Of a DNA stretch of 64,000 nt, positions 21,056 through 32,239 are shown one piece after another (position 1 is the first letter of the stretch; each line of letters starts with the position of its first letter). The stretch comes from Strongylocentrotus droebachiensis (lineage: Eukaryota; Echinodermata; Echinoidea; Camarodonta; Strongylocentrotidae). Both the position numbers and the translations under genes were made by a program. The notes under the pieces are model-generated. The model was given only the letters and a program-made list of their open reading frames with translations, ran no database searches and was not told where the DNA came from. The stretch lies in assembly GCA_035222895.1 (NCBI GenBank), contig JAVYIG010007526.1:37044-101043 (forward strand). The letters are read 5' to 3'.

Positions 21056-21927
21056 GTTCATCTCGGGCTCAGAATACCATGCGAACCTATGCCTTGGCAT
21101 GGTCTACCTTCCAGATTTTTAGGGGTGATTATCAGTTTGACACTTTGCAAGCGCCCAATATCGAGCAAATCGCGTTGTTTATATCTTACATGTCTTGGCA
21201 CAAATTTGCCGCTAGCACGATAGCGGCCTATGTTTCGGGTTTGTCTTTTTACTTGCGCAGCAACGGGAAGGAAGACGTCACACAATTGTTTCCAGTAAGA
21301 CGTTTAATTGACGGGTGTAGGCGGAGGCATTCAAGAAAAGATGTTAGATGCCCTATTACATTGACCATATTGCGGAGTCTGATATCTGTGCTGCCTTCCG
21401 CTTGTTCGAATTCTTACGACTGCAAATTGTTTACTGCGGCGTTTTTAGTAGCGTTTTTTGGCTTTTTGCGTGTGGGGGAATTTACAGCCAAGAATGGGGT
21501 AATCCCGCTCGCGAGCGGTGACGTAATTGTTTCGGGGGAATCCCCTAATCGCGGGCTATTGATAACGGTCCGTTTCTCTAAGACAGACCAGCTGGGTGTG
21601 GGTTGTGTAATCACCATCCCGGAGAGCGGTTCTGTGATGTGCCCAGTGCGTGCAGTGACTGAGTACACACGCATACGGCCAACTCAGGGCGCTGCTTTCT
21701 TCAGGCAATTTGATACATCTCCCTTGACTAGACACAGGTTTACTCGCGTTTTACGTCTGTGTGTATCTTTCTTAGGGCTTCATTTACAATCATACACATC
21801 TCATTCCTTTCGTATAGGGGCGGCTACTTCCGCTGCGATGAAGGGTTTTACTGAAGAACAGATTAAGAAAATGGGACGTTGGACCTCTCAGTCATTTCGC
21901 CGCTATATAAGGGTCGACCCGAAGTGA
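21019..21927 (+). CDS. Ngaro-1 tyrosine recombinase
   Basis: The 302-residue frame overlaps the RT-RH ORF by 37 bases in another frame. It begins at a GTG and stays open upstream without an ATG, so it may be reached by frameshifting or splicing; the first internal ATG is near 21079. Catalytic residues of the tyrosine recombinase fold are all present: R151 (FLRVGEF), K188 (FSKTDQ), H262 and R265 (HSFRIGAAT), W288 (MGRW) and the nucleophile Y296 (RRYIR). An N-terminal SAM-like core-binding region precedes them. The enzyme joins a DNA circle to the target through short core homology, matching the AATAATA cores at the element's ends. Confidence 0.93.
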   Translation: MEQLLNERRVLLGSSRAQNTMRTYALAWSTFQIFRGDYQFDTLQAPNIEQIALFISYMSWHKFAASTIAAYVSGLSFYLRSNGKEDVTQLFPVRRLIDGCRRRHSRKDVRCPITLTILRSLISVLPSACSNSYDCKLFTAAFLVAFFGFLRVGEFTAKNGVIPLASGDVIVSGESPNRGLLITVRFSKTDQLGVGCVITIPESGSVMCPVRAVTEYTRIRPTQGAAFFRQFDTSPLTRHRFTRVLRLCVSFLGLHLQSYTSHSFRIGAATSAAMKGFTEEQIKKMGRWTSQSFRRYIRVDPK

Positions 21928-22090
21928 TCAAGTTTGTTATTGGGCGCGGTTTAGCAAACAGTTAGTTCGTAGGCTGAACAATTGATTTTTACCGTGACCT
22001 CGCCCCCCCCCCCCCTGCTTCTTCCCTATTGCTAACTTTTTCAGATGTTTTTAGTTTTAAAAAGGGGACGAAAATTTAATATATCTCAGT

Positions 22091-22500
22091 GTGTTGGATG
22101 TTTGGAACCCAAAATGCTGGCCGTTTGTTTCTTGTTTTCTTCCTCCTTTTTGCAGCCTCTTCACTCACACTCACCACTGGATTGCGTACCGAGCCTCAGG
22201 TATGGGTAGTAAGGAGACTCAATGGTGCAATGGGCAGATTTTCTTGCGACAAAACGGCGGGAAGGAAACCTCGGCCTCCCAGTTCGAGTCACGTGGAGTG
22301 GGACGCGGGGCTTCGTCTGATGGATTCGAGGGATTACGTCAGCAACTTTCTCCACGCAGTAGACTCGCCCACGCAAGCGACAGTTCTACCATGAGTTGGC
22401 GCAGACCGTGCACAGACCTTATACGCAATATCCACGCCAGCGGCTAAAACGATTACGGGTTCGGACATTCTCCTTCGAGTTTCGTATGAATAGGCTAACA
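22091..22500 (+). pseudogene. Ngaro-1 SGNH hydrolase, frameshifted remnant
   Basis: The sequence aligns by eye with the intact hydrolase at 40353-40958. Both start with a block resembling ATG-TTTGGAAT-CAAAATGCTG. Here TGGGTAGTA (Trp-Val-Val) is followed by one extra A and then GGAGACTCAATGGTG, which in the shifted frame reads Gly-Asp-Ser-Met-Val, the catalytic block I. Further matches are GLRLMDSRDYV, PTQATVL and GSDILLRVSYE, spread over different frames with stops between them. The block III Gly-x-Asn-Asp reads as VGAD, so the key Asn is also lost. SGNH hydrolases remove acyl groups from small substrates, and such domains are known in Ngaro-type elements. This copy cannot encode a functional enzyme. 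Confidence 0.75.
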
Positions 22501-22986
22501 TGAAATCGCCATGTCCTGTTCCCCGTACAGAAGGATAGCTTCGTTAGTTATTCTTAATTTTGGCTTCTATGTCGATTAACATCGAGATGTAATGTTTAAA
22601 TGGGGTTAATTATGACAAATCAATTGTATCTTCTCGTGTGCAGTATTAACGACTAGGTTATCAAGATTAGAGTTACTGTATCTTCTTGGATATTTAAGCC
22701 AATATAATATGTTTTCTTTTGCTTCTTCGTCTTCCATATATGAGGTGTTCACTTCCGTACATTGATATTAATGCACATAGTATATTAATTGGATTGCTGG
22801 TGTATTAATGCCAGGCTTAACTTGCCTTCAGCCGTTAACAGTAGTGCAGTTAACTCAATATGATCAGACCCTTGATCAGACTTATCTAATATAGGAAAGT
22901 TTACATCCGTGGAAGCATAGAGGTGACCTGTATAAACACCACTTAACGCGATATATATGGCGGCGAGTTGCGTCACACCTCGTTTG
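22501..22986 (+). other. Ngaro-1 3' non-coding region
   Basis: No frame of note. It lies between the hydrolase remnant and repeat B1 and is AT-rich. Confidence 0.5.
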
Positions 22987-23680
22987 GCGGCATTCTTGCG
23001 AATTTGGACGCCTATAATCGCTTATACAAGAAATATATTGTTGTGGTAATGTAAATCTAGAGCAAGCGGTCTGTTAGGAAGGGGAGACAAAATTTGATGT
23101 TATTAGAGGATTGTTTTATTGCCGTATTTATACAATTTTACGAGCCTGACTTGTCCGTAAGCTGGGAATACAATCAGTATTGCCCAGGTTCTTAAGCGGG
23201 AAGTCGTTTGTGCTCACCACGTTTTTGGTTGGGGTATAGGGGGGGGTGAGCGGGTTCCTGTCCGTTGAAGCTGAGATTGCCTGGCTTATGCCGTGTGTAA
23301 CGCTCAGGGTGTCCGGCTGGAAGTCATCTTCGCTCACCCATGCCTCTTGTCTGTGCAAAAAGCCAGCAAGAGATGGGGGAAGCCCGTTCGCATGGCCAGG
23401 CGAATGGAAGAATTGTTACGGCTAGTCAAGAGATATTACTTTGTCGCCCGACTGGGCCCCCTATTGGTTCCTTACAGATCGCTCTCGACATATTATAATG
23501 CTCGAAGTAATGATTTGCATTCATTGTTGTTTTTTATGTTTTCACTATAATTCCTTTGCTGACCAGTTTGATTGAAACGAGTTAATTATGGTAATCAACT
23601 CTCAATAAAGACCATGGTCAATCACACTTACAAAATACAAATTTGTTGACTTCTTCATTTGACTCAGAGTGGGAATAATA
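22987..23680 (+). repeat. Ngaro-1 terminal repeat B1
   Basis: This 694-base repeat begins GCGGCATTCTTGCGAATTTG and ends GAGTGGGAATAATA, running directly into A2. It differs from B2 (24962-25654) only by one G in a G-run near 23240. It contains an 85-codon open frame (23293-23550) with the same sequence in B2; no domain was recognised, and it may simply be carried along. AATAAAGACC near 23605 could serve as a polyadenylation signal. Confidence 0.95.
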
Positions 23681-23851
23681 CATTTTAGCGAACTTCTCGA
23701 AAGTAGCTAAAACAGGTTATTCCCAATCTGAACGAAGAAGTGTGAACCGAGCCGTAGACCACACGCCGCGTGGTCAAGGGAGGGGGGTCGTGAAAGACTT
23801 TATTGGCGTCAGTAATAAAACCAGAAAGGTTCGCGCCATACTCCGCGTGCT
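23681..23851 (+). repeat. Ngaro-1 repeat A2
   Basis: An exact-looking 171-base copy of A1. The B1/A2 junction (GGGAATAATACATTTT) is what joining B2's end to A1's start would produce, so it mirrors a circle junction. Confidence 0.95.
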
Positions 23852-24961
23852 CTCGGCTCGCTTCATTCTTTCTATGGTCTTCATGAGAGATGGTCAGAAT
23901 CGTGAACAAACTTTTTACCACCTTCCCGCCCCTGGCCGCCATTATTGGGCTGGCTGGCATGACATTAAACTAATGGATAAAATTGATGATAATTAAATGT
24001 ACAGTCGCAGCTGTGATACAGCTTTCATGTGTTTGCTTATCTTACCTGTTTCGCTCCCAGTTCAGGGTTGCATCAGGGTACCTCAGTCCAATTTTGTATT
24101 GTTGTTGATCCATCATTACTTGTATAACATGATTTTAGTTGACATAATGATAATAGTCCCGCTTTTTAGAGGCGTTCAAAAGCTACTTCGAGCACTTTTT
24201 CTCAATTGCAAGTAAATGTCTTTATTTAGTCGATTCGAAGCCCGATGGGGCGAATTTTGTACATTTAATTTGTGAACAATTTTTGTTTACCACCTTACCG
24301 CCCCGGCCGCCATTATTGGGCCGGCTGGCACTATAAATGTACAGTCGAACCTGTGATACCGCTCCTTTATTTGTTTGTTTATCTTACTTGGTTCGCTACC
24401 AGTTCAGGGTTGCAACAGCAATAACTCTGTTCCTCAGTCATTTCTTGATTCATTTTCACTTGTAGAACAGGATTTTCGTTGACATATATTTTTCCGCTTG
24501 TTAGGGGCGTCAAAAGCTACCTCGAGCGCTTTTTCTCGATGGCATGATATATTTTGATCTATTCAATTCGAAGCCCGATGGGGCAAATTTCGGACAATTA
24601 TATTTACAGTGTTTAGTGGCATAGTTTGATGACAATCTACTCTCGCAAGGGCTACGCCTGGTCGCGTTCAGATAACATAAAACGGGCCTTGCGGGGCTTT
24701 CCCCGATCTTATTTTCCAGAACTCGAAATTTTCATACGAAATTTTCATACGGTCAGAAAATACAATTGGCGTACTTTATTACCTTTGTTTTCTTTTAATC
24801 GCCTTTCTGACCAAAAGAGTCTGTTTTTCGAGAGATCGGTTTTCACCCGCATTTGAGTGTAGTAGAAAATGTCATCAAACTCCTGCCTTCATGTTCTCCC
24901 GAAAGACTTTTTGGGAGAACATCATGTTATTTACTTCATCTGCATTTGATTTGTCCATTTT
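23852..24961 (+). repeat. Ngaro-1 A2-B2 spacer with an internal about 340-bp duplication
   Basis: Segments at about 23920-24260 and 24285-24600 are diverged direct copies. Shared landmarks are CCGCC..GGCCGCCATTATTGGG, GTACAGTCG..CTGTGATAC, CCAGTTCAGGGTTGCA and TTCGAAGCCCGATGGGGC. No recognised coding region. Confidence 0.8.
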
Positions 24962-25654
24962 GCGGCATTCTTGCGAATTTGGACGCCTATAATCGCTTAT
25001 ACAAGAAATATATTGTTGTGGTAATGTAAATCTAGAGCAAGCGGTCTGTTAGGAAGGGGAGACAAAATTTGATGTTATTAGAGGATTGTTTTATTGCCGT
25101 ATTTATACAATTTTACGAGCCTGACTTGTCCGTAAGCTGGGAATACAATCAGTATTGCCCAGGTTCTTAAGCGGGAAGTCGTTTGTGCTCACCACGTTTT
25201 TGGTTGGGGTATAGGGGGGGTGAGCGGGTTCCTGTCCGTTGAAGCTGAGATTGCCTGGCTTATGCCGTGTGTAACGCTCAGGGTGTCCGGCTGGAAGTCA
25301 TCTTCGCTCACCCATGCCTCTTGTCTGTGCAAAAAGCCAGCAAGAGATGGGGGAAGCCCGTTCGCATGGCCAGGCGAATGGAAGAATTGTTACGGCTAGT
25401 CAAGAGATATTACTTTGTCGCCCGACTGGGCCCCCTATTGGTTCCTTACAGATCGCTCTCGACATATTATAATGCTCGAAGTAATGATTTGCATTCATTG
25501 TTGTTTTTTATGTTTTCACTATAATTCCTTTGCTGACCAGTTTGATTGAAACGAGTTAATTATGGTAATCAACTCTCAATAAAGACCATGGTCAATCACA
25601 CTTACAAAATACAAATTTGTTGACTTCTTCATTTGACTCAGAGTGGGAATAATA
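24962..25654 (+). repeat. Ngaro-1 terminal repeat B2
   Basis: The second B copy (693 bases) ends at the right junction GGGAATAATA, where the interrupted R3 unit resumes (AACAAGCCCTGCC). It carries the same 85-codon open frame (25267-25524) as B1. Confidence 0.95.
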
Positions 25655-26115
25655 AACAAGCCCTGCCAAACAAACCGTTAGCCTGAAGAATCTTTTATTT
25701 AAAAAAAAGAACTCAATGTTGTCACTTCATCTCCGATATTCAACATGTAAGGCATTATGGAGACGAAGTTGAACAAAAATCAAACCTCGCCTTCCACATA
25801 CCCAACAACGATGAGAAACCCGGGGCTTCACTTTATATTTCATATACACTACGATTATATGTCATAAATTATCAGGAAAAAAAAAGAAAAAAAATGTGTG
25901 TGATATTAACTCTTGATAAAAGTACGATAATCTTCTCAATATTTGTATCATTTCTTTAAAACTGAACAAACAAACAAAATATGTAGGCCTATATATTTAT
26001 ATACATTAAACAAAGATCCCTCTCATATACCTGACAGGCTAGTTTGACCCATACATTTCACATTGGCCAATGTATAGTTCACAATACTTTATAGCTTGTA
26101 CTTTTCTTTTCTCAA
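25655..26115. repeat. R3 copy 2, right part, and R3 copy 3 (partial)
   Basis: 25655-25700 completes the split R3 unit (AACAAGCCCTGCCAAACAAA, CCTGAAGAATCTTTTATTT). From about 25718 a third unit starts (TTGTCACTTCATCTCCGATA) and matches 17490-17880 up to GCTTGTACTTTTCTTTTC near 26110, where the homology ends. Confidence 0.85.
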
Positions 26116-26559
26116 TTTCCTATGGAAAAGAGAAATCTTAATAACATATTGATTGGTGTAACATTCTTGATTACATAACTCATCAGCTATTACCACACTC
26201 TTTTTTTTTGTTTACAAGAATGATATGAAAGGCATAAAGTAAATCTTGGAATATTATTCATCTTTGTCATAGGAACCTATTTTACAGTAACAAAATGGTC
26301 TTTGACCTATTAAATGGCTGCACATTATGTTATTCTGTGTCCATGCCTGACAATCACTTTGAAGTTTATAAGTCAATCCTGGTTGCAGTTACTGTCTGAG
26401 TTAGGGTGAATCTCGCTGCTCATTCGTACAATTCTACACCATCATAATATGCTCTTGTAGGTAGCGCTTGCCTTTAGTATCTTATTAATCTCTTCTTTTG
26501 GCTGAAAAAAGTATTCACATTAACTTGCACATAATTTAATCTACAACTGATTTCCAGTG
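26116..26559. other. No feature seen
   Basis: AT-rich sequence without recognised genes. The end merges into the tandem array that follows. Confidence 0.35.
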
Positions 26560-27913
26560 AAAACAATACATGTAGCTCGCTTTTTGCTTCTCACACTGTA
26601 AAAAATACTTATCTGAAAACAGATCGTGGTAGGTCTCCTTGTAATCACAAACAAAATCATGAATTAGGGGTAGCTAGAAGTTCAGGTTCTCCATAAGTCG
26701 TATGACATCTTGACTTGAGGCATGTCGTAGTAGAAACGAGAGCCTTACACTTGTTACATAAAACGTTTTCCTTCCTGGCGTAATGAAGTGCTCGATTTAG
26801 AGCTGTAGGATTCAAACGAAGATTGTCGAAACGTGATTGCCATTGAAAACAATACATGTAGCTCGCTTTTTGCTTCACACACTGTAGCACATCTATGAAG
26901 TAAAGGATACTTATCTGAAAACAGATCGTGGTAGGTCTCCTTGTAATCACAAACAAAATCATGAATCAGGGGTAGCTGGAAATTCAGGTTCTCCATAAGT
27001 CGTATGACATCTTGACTTGAGGCATGTCGTAGTAGAAACGAAAGCTTTACACTTGTTACATAAAACTTTTTCCTTCCTGGCGTAATGAAGTGCTCGATTA
27101 GAGCTGTAGAGTTCAAACGAAGATTGTCGAAACGTGATTTCCATTGAAAACAATTCATGTTGTAGCTCTCTTTTTGCTTCACACACTGTAACACATACTT
27201 GTTACATAAAACTTTTTCCTTCCTGGCGTAATGAAGTGCTCGATTTAGAGCTGTAGGATTCAAATGAAGATTGTCGAAACGTGACTCAATATCCCTTCTC
27301 CTCCGCTTCCATTCGGGAGCACTTGCCTCTCCATAGGCCGTATGACATCTTGACTTGAGGCATGTCGTAGCCAAATCGAGAGCATTGTCAGATGACACTT
27401 GTTGCATACAACTTTTTCCTTCCTGACATATTGATATGCTCCTATTTTGTAATGATTTAGAACTGTAGAACTCATACGAAGATTGTCGAAACTTGACTCA
27501 ATATCCCCTCTCCTCAGCTTCCATTCGGGAGCACTTGCCTCTAATTTCTTATTAATCTCTTCTTTTGGCTGAACAGAGAATATTCCCTTTAGTCCCTGCT
27601 TTAACTTTGCACTGTATCTTCCCATGTGTAAAGAGTAACTCAACATACATCACTATATAATGAAAAATCTCGACGAACGAAACCGACTCGATCTGCAGAT
27701 TTCCCGCATGAACTAAACTTTAGGTGACGCACAACTCAACAACAGTAGTCCGAAAACTTGCATTTAATTAATCTTCAGCTGATTTCCATTAAAGACGGTG
27801 CTCGACTATCCGAAATCAAATCGTGGTAGATCTTCTACTTGTTATCACAAACAAAATCATGGCTTTGAGGTAGCTGTAAATTCAGTTCTCCATAGGCCGT
27901 ATGACATCTTGAC
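26560..27913 (-). repeat. Diverged tandem array, about 290-300-bp units
   Basis: Anchors CATGTAGCTCGCTTTTTGCT at about 26566 and 26853 and a variant at 27157 give periods near 290-300 bases. Shared blocks include AAACTTTTTCCTTCCTGGCG, AATGAAGTGCTCGATT, GAAGATTGTCGAAACGTGA and ATGACATCTTGACTTGAGGC. Minus-strand frames across it repeat peptide pieces (RALHYARKEKVLCNK, SRFDNLRLN), but frames drift between copies and no domain is recognised. It is best read as a non-coding array, possibly from a LINE UTR. Confidence 0.7.
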
Positions 27914-28691
27914 CCTCCTCTCGCAAACCTTGGATGAATCTTTGGTGGGCTGCCACTGGCAGCCACACCTTGTTTATGAATAGTTTGCTTGGTTCAGACT
28001 TTGAGAAGTACGCAAGTTTGCCTGCTTTTCTTGCCGCAAAAAGAGCTGGCATCTGCTTTTGCCTCAAATTCCTCATTCTCAATGGGATATCTTCCCGTAT
28101 CGAAAGCCTTGTCCCTTTCAGGTTTCTCGCATTCTTCATTATGGTGTCCCTGTCCGTGTATCGAAAGAAGCGCGCCTTAATGGGGCGTGGCATGGTTTTC
28201 GTCATGATCCTATGCACCCTCTGATATTCTACGGCATCGGCCTCTTCTTCTGACATCTTCAAATTATTAATGTAGAAATCCTTCATAACTTGTTTGATGT
28301 CTTCTCCTTCCTTCTCTGGTAGTCCCATGAAAATAAGGTTCTCTCTTGCCCCGTACACGGCAAGTTTGTCAATTTCCATTTGAAGAGCCGCTTCATTTTC
28401 CATTGCTTTCGCTTCCATCATCCTCATTTTCTTCTTAATCTCATCCAACTCCTTACTTTGAAAATCAATTGCTTCCTTTAAATCTTTGAATTGAGATTCA
28501 ATTTGCTTCATTTGCTCTTTAATGTTAGCCTCCAGGGAAGAGAATCTTTCTCCTAATCTCTCTGTCTGCTGCTCCAGCAGCCGTCGGAGAGTCGGAAGCA
28601 GGTTTGTATCAGGGCTTGGGGGGCTCGAACCGGCATCAGCTCTCGGTCTCTTCGTAGATCCTTTTCCTGTATTACGTAAGTTGCTGGCCAT
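27882..28691 (-). pseudogene. L1-type ORF1 protein, C-terminus replaced by array sequence
   Basis: From the ATG at 28689-28691 the frame gives about 269 residues. After a basic, proline-rich N-terminus comes a long heptad-rich coiled coil (about 30-110: LLEQQTERLGERFSSLEANI, then KEQMKQIESQFKDLKEAI). An RRM-like segment follows (YGARENLIFMGLPE, YQRVHRI, PIKARFFRYTDRD) and the C-terminal-domain motif LRQKQMPALFAARKAG. This is the layout of L1 ORF1 proteins, RNA-binding trimers that package LINE RNA. After LREEG the frame enters the adjacent tandem array (QDVIRPMEN) and stops, so the true end is missing. No ORF2 follows. The GT/CA repeat upstream extends the open frame but is not part of the protein. 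Confidence 0.85.
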
Positions 28692-28761
28692 ATTTTCTAT
28701 CACGCGTTCCAATGGGATTCGGGAGAGGCTCGAAAAACTCGTGTCTACTCTACGAACATCA

Positions 28762-28832
28762 AAAACACACACACCCCATGCACACACACACACACCCGCA
28801 CACGCACACACACACACACACACACAACAGCA
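28762..28832. repeat. CA microsatellite
   Basis: An imperfect CA run (ACACACACCC, CGCACACG interruptions) lies just upstream of the LINE ORF1 start, within its probable 5' UTR. Confidence 0.9.
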
Positions 28833-28859
28833 GTCAGTTGCAGTTTTCGTAAATTTATT

Positions 28860-30055
28860 TTAAAAAAACTGAACAATATTTTTAATTTTTTATTTCACAA
28901 ATCTTTCAAGCATACCTTTAACTACAATTCTGTGTAGTTTCATTGTTATAGGCATGTGGAAAATATGTTAAATTATTAATTAGAATATTGTCTTTTCAGC
29001 CATGTGTGACATGGCCCGCTGATCGCCCATTGACTGTTATTCTGCGTGTTGAAAATGCACCTCAATGTATAAAACTTCCCTACAAAAATGCAATATCCTC
29101 ATGTGTTTCACTCATTGAATCAATTTATTGTTTACACTCAAGGTAGCCACAATAATACTGGGATCACCAAACTCTATTTTTTTTTAAAAATTCAGTCCTT
29201 GTAGAACGTTATGGCCTGTTGAATGGTTTCTCGGAAAATCGTCATAAATCCTCAAATCTGACATAAAAAAATAAAAAAAAATATACTGTGATGTAGCTGA
29301 AAGTCTGCAAATTCTTATCATTTGATCGTTTTTTCTGAATAATTTGTGAAACATTTAAGGAAATAGCTGTAACGGTGATCCAAGTAATTTCCATCGCCAT
29401 ATTTTATTGGCATTGCACAAATATTTGGAATTTAATATTAATATTTGGTGTAAATATGATCTATAAATATATGATTTAAAAAATGCCAACAAAATGAACA
29501 GTTTGACTTTCCTATATATAATTAGCTGAAATGACCTAATTTGCATATTTGATGTATATTCATGAATTTTGTTTGTCTTCCAAAAAAATATAATTCCATA
29601 ACTGTCTGATATACATAGGTTTCATTGATGTATCATGTTCGGTTTTGATTTGATTACATATGCGCATATTAATTAGGCGGACTTAGTAATTTTTACATTT
29701 TTTTCATATCTGCAGATTCGCAAAAATGACAAAGATGACCTATTTTGTTTGCTTCTGTTTTCAAAACGGTATGAATTTTCTTTTTTGTATTTTTTACCAC
29801 AAAGATAATATTTTAATGTCTAATAATTTATTTTATTATTTGTGTCCTAGAAAGTGTTGAATTAAGTTGTCAACTTTGTCGAATTTTGCAATTTTTGCCA
29901 ATTTGACCATTTCTGGCAGGTTTTTTGGTAATTTTGCGATATCAAAAAAATGGTATAAAATCACAACGCATTGACCGATTTCAATTCCTTTTTTTTTGTT
30001 TTTCGAAGCTTTCATAAAACTTGATCATTTGCAATCATCAAATAACATGTGTTTG
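28860..30055. other. AT-rich, no gene seen
   Basis: Very AT-rich sequence with T-runs. The open frames present are short and hydrophobic by base composition. No recognised repeat. Confidence 0.4.
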
Positions 30056-30059
30056 TTGT

Positions 30060-30430
30060 ACTTATTTTTGGTGTGCTATACCTACTACTAGTATACATTT
30101 TAAAGTTGGATATACCACACATGACAAAAGTATGTGTATGACGCAATCAAACTGAAAAGTGTGGTTTACTCTAAATACGGATGTTATAAACATTTTGTAT
30201 ATTACATTTTGTTTACCACACCATAGGCATGTCTATTGATATTTTCTTGATGAGACATAGGATATATGTTTTCAGAGGACGCAAAGAAACGAAATTATCA
30301 GGTAATGTGATTGATAAGTCATTTTATGATATCAAAAACGAATGTTGTTGTTTCTTAACAGGAGGCGCATTTTGAGTGGAAAACACTATTCATGTTCCCG
30401 TTTATGGCACTTTTCACATATAATAGCGGT
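30060..30430. repeat. Dispersed repeat R2, copy
   Basis: Blocks TATACATTTTAAAGTTGGA, ATATCAAAAACGAATGTTGT and AACAGGAGGCGCATTTT recur in the same order at 36085-36290. The region joins directly to an R1 copy at about 30600, so R1 and R2 may be parts of one longer element. Confidence 0.7.
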
Positions 30431-30479
30431 AATAGTACCTGGTTTGAAAACTGACCCCCCCCCCCCCCACCTCCCCTCC

Positions 30480-31620
30480 TGTTTTCAATGATTTATGTAT
30501 GTTTACAAGACAATATCAGTTGCTATGGTTCAGTTTGTATCTATAGCTTTATATCTCATGGTACTTTTTTGGGGAAAGCAATCTCATCATCATTTCTCGA
30601 TGAATAATAGCAGCAAGCGTTCACCATTAAATACCACCATGACGTGGCAATGTATTATTTCAGGTATGACTCATAATAATTCATTTCACAGTTGATTCCG
30701 CCTGGTTGATTCCACCGATTAGAGTGAACGACGATGTGTTATGTTTCTTATTTGTTCATCATCTCTCAATGCTTTTTGAATATTTGGATGACAATAGACA
30801 TTCCGGTACTATTTATAAAGTACCGTCATATGGCAGTCACATGACAGATAGAGTCACCAGTAGCATGCTTAATAATAATAAGAAATAAAACGAATTGAAC
30901 CCTAAGCTATATACCCCCTCTCTCGCTATCATTGTATAGTATAACCAGGGGGGCGTTTCATGAAACAATTACTTGGTGGTTTCACCGACAAATATAATTT
31001 CACCGACATTTTTATTGTCACTGACTACTTTCCAGGCCTCTGATTGGTCAAATTAAGTCGGCGCTGATAGTTGTCGCGGACAAAATGTTGGTGAAACGCC
31101 CCTCAACCGGCCCCAGTACGTGGCTACTTACTCTTTCATTTTTGGACTACCAATTTATCGTTATAAAATTGAATCTATCCTATTGATTCCACTGTTCAAA
31201 GGATTAAGCAGAGAGAAATGTATATGTATGAGAGAGAGAGTAAGAGAGAGAGAGAGGGGGATGGGGGGGGGAGGGCATTTCGCAGTTATTATTGTAGTTA
31301 TTGAATGTTATTTGAATATTTTTATGAAAATAAACAACATTGTGGAAATATTTCATGGACAATCACATAACAATCTTATAGCAGATAAATTCATCATTAT
31401 TACCAGGTTGAATAATTTAAAAAGAAACCGAATTCGAACCTCGAGCAATTACCCCCACCCGTCCCCCTCTCTTTCTCTCTCTCTCTCTGTCTCTCTCTGT
31501 CTCTCTCTCTCAGTACGGTCAAAGAAATATACGTTCCCTCTTGCTCTCCCACTCCGTGATGCTACGCCACTAATTTACAATATTATCTAGCTTATATTCA
31601 AGACAATAAGTCTAATAGTG
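30480..31620. repeat. Dispersed repeat R1, two copies with GA/CT runs
   Basis: A CATGACGTGGCAATG block at about 30638, GGATGACAATA near 30785 and GAACCCTAAGC near 30895 mark one copy. A second runs 31110-31620 with GA runs at 31226-31275 and CT runs at 31465-31512. Both are diverged from the 3-5.6 kb copies. Confidence 0.6.
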
Positions 31621-32235
31621 AAACAACAAAAAAACACCCCTGGAAAATAAAATGATGAAGTATATACTGTTTATAGCTACCTTCTAGAGAGAAAGCATAA
31701 GGTAATTTTTTGGTGCAGAATATACAGACGTCTCTATTTTGGAATCCTTAAAGATAAAGACCAGTTATGGTCATGCGATTGCATTGTGAAACAAACGTTG
31801 TGCAATCGATCAGAAAAGGTTGATCATCTAGCATATAAGTATTGGTGTGTACTGCAAGGTTCTGGAATCATCAAAATGATAAGAAATTTGGCCCAGTCTT
31901 CGTAAAGTTACAAGCACTGTACACATAAAGATGTATATGGGACTACGCAAACGTGCGCGACACGTGCGTTTATCTCTCACATCCCAATAGATCATGTATT
32001 TGTCAAAACATATTCTTTCACATGATTGGTAATAAGAGCTTCCATTTCTCTTTTTTGAAATTGGGGCGTTTCCAATACTGGTCTTTAGCTTTAAGTGCAG
32101 TCGAAGTTAGAAGTCAAGTTTGGATAATCGCTACCGAAAAGGCTTGATGTCATGATGATATTACAGTGAAATTAATTAAATTATTCCCCTCATATCACAT
32201 CCACTGACAAATATATTTAAACTGTTAATATAAAA
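31621..32235. other. No feature seen
   Basis: Unassigned sequence with only short, unconvincing open frames. Parts resemble R1 3' sequence (CATCCACTGACAAATATAT near 32205). Confidence 0.35.
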
Positions 32236-32239
32236 TGGC

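Larger units (their letters stand above)
18036..25654 (+). mobile_element. Ngaro/DIRS-group tyrosine-recombinase retrotransposon with split direct repeats
   Basis: The 7.6-kb element carries, in order: A1 repeat, gag-like ORF, overlapping RT-RNase H ORF, overlapping tyrosine recombinase ORF, decayed SGNH hydrolase, B1 repeat abutting A2, a spacer, and B2. The A1-[ORFs]-B1-A2-B2 order, together with a tyrosine recombinase in place of an integrase and the absence of LTRs, is the Ngaro/PAT pattern. There is no target duplication: left junction, right junction and the B1/A2 junction all share the core AATAATA. This fits recombinase-mediated insertion of a circle. The B copies differ by one G in a homopolymer and the A copies look identical, so insertion was recent. 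Confidence 0.93.

Noticed and set aside
26754-27646. Minus-strand frames in the tandem array, considered as a repeated-exon protein
   Set aside because: The same peptide pieces occur in different frames with stops between them and no domain is recognisable.
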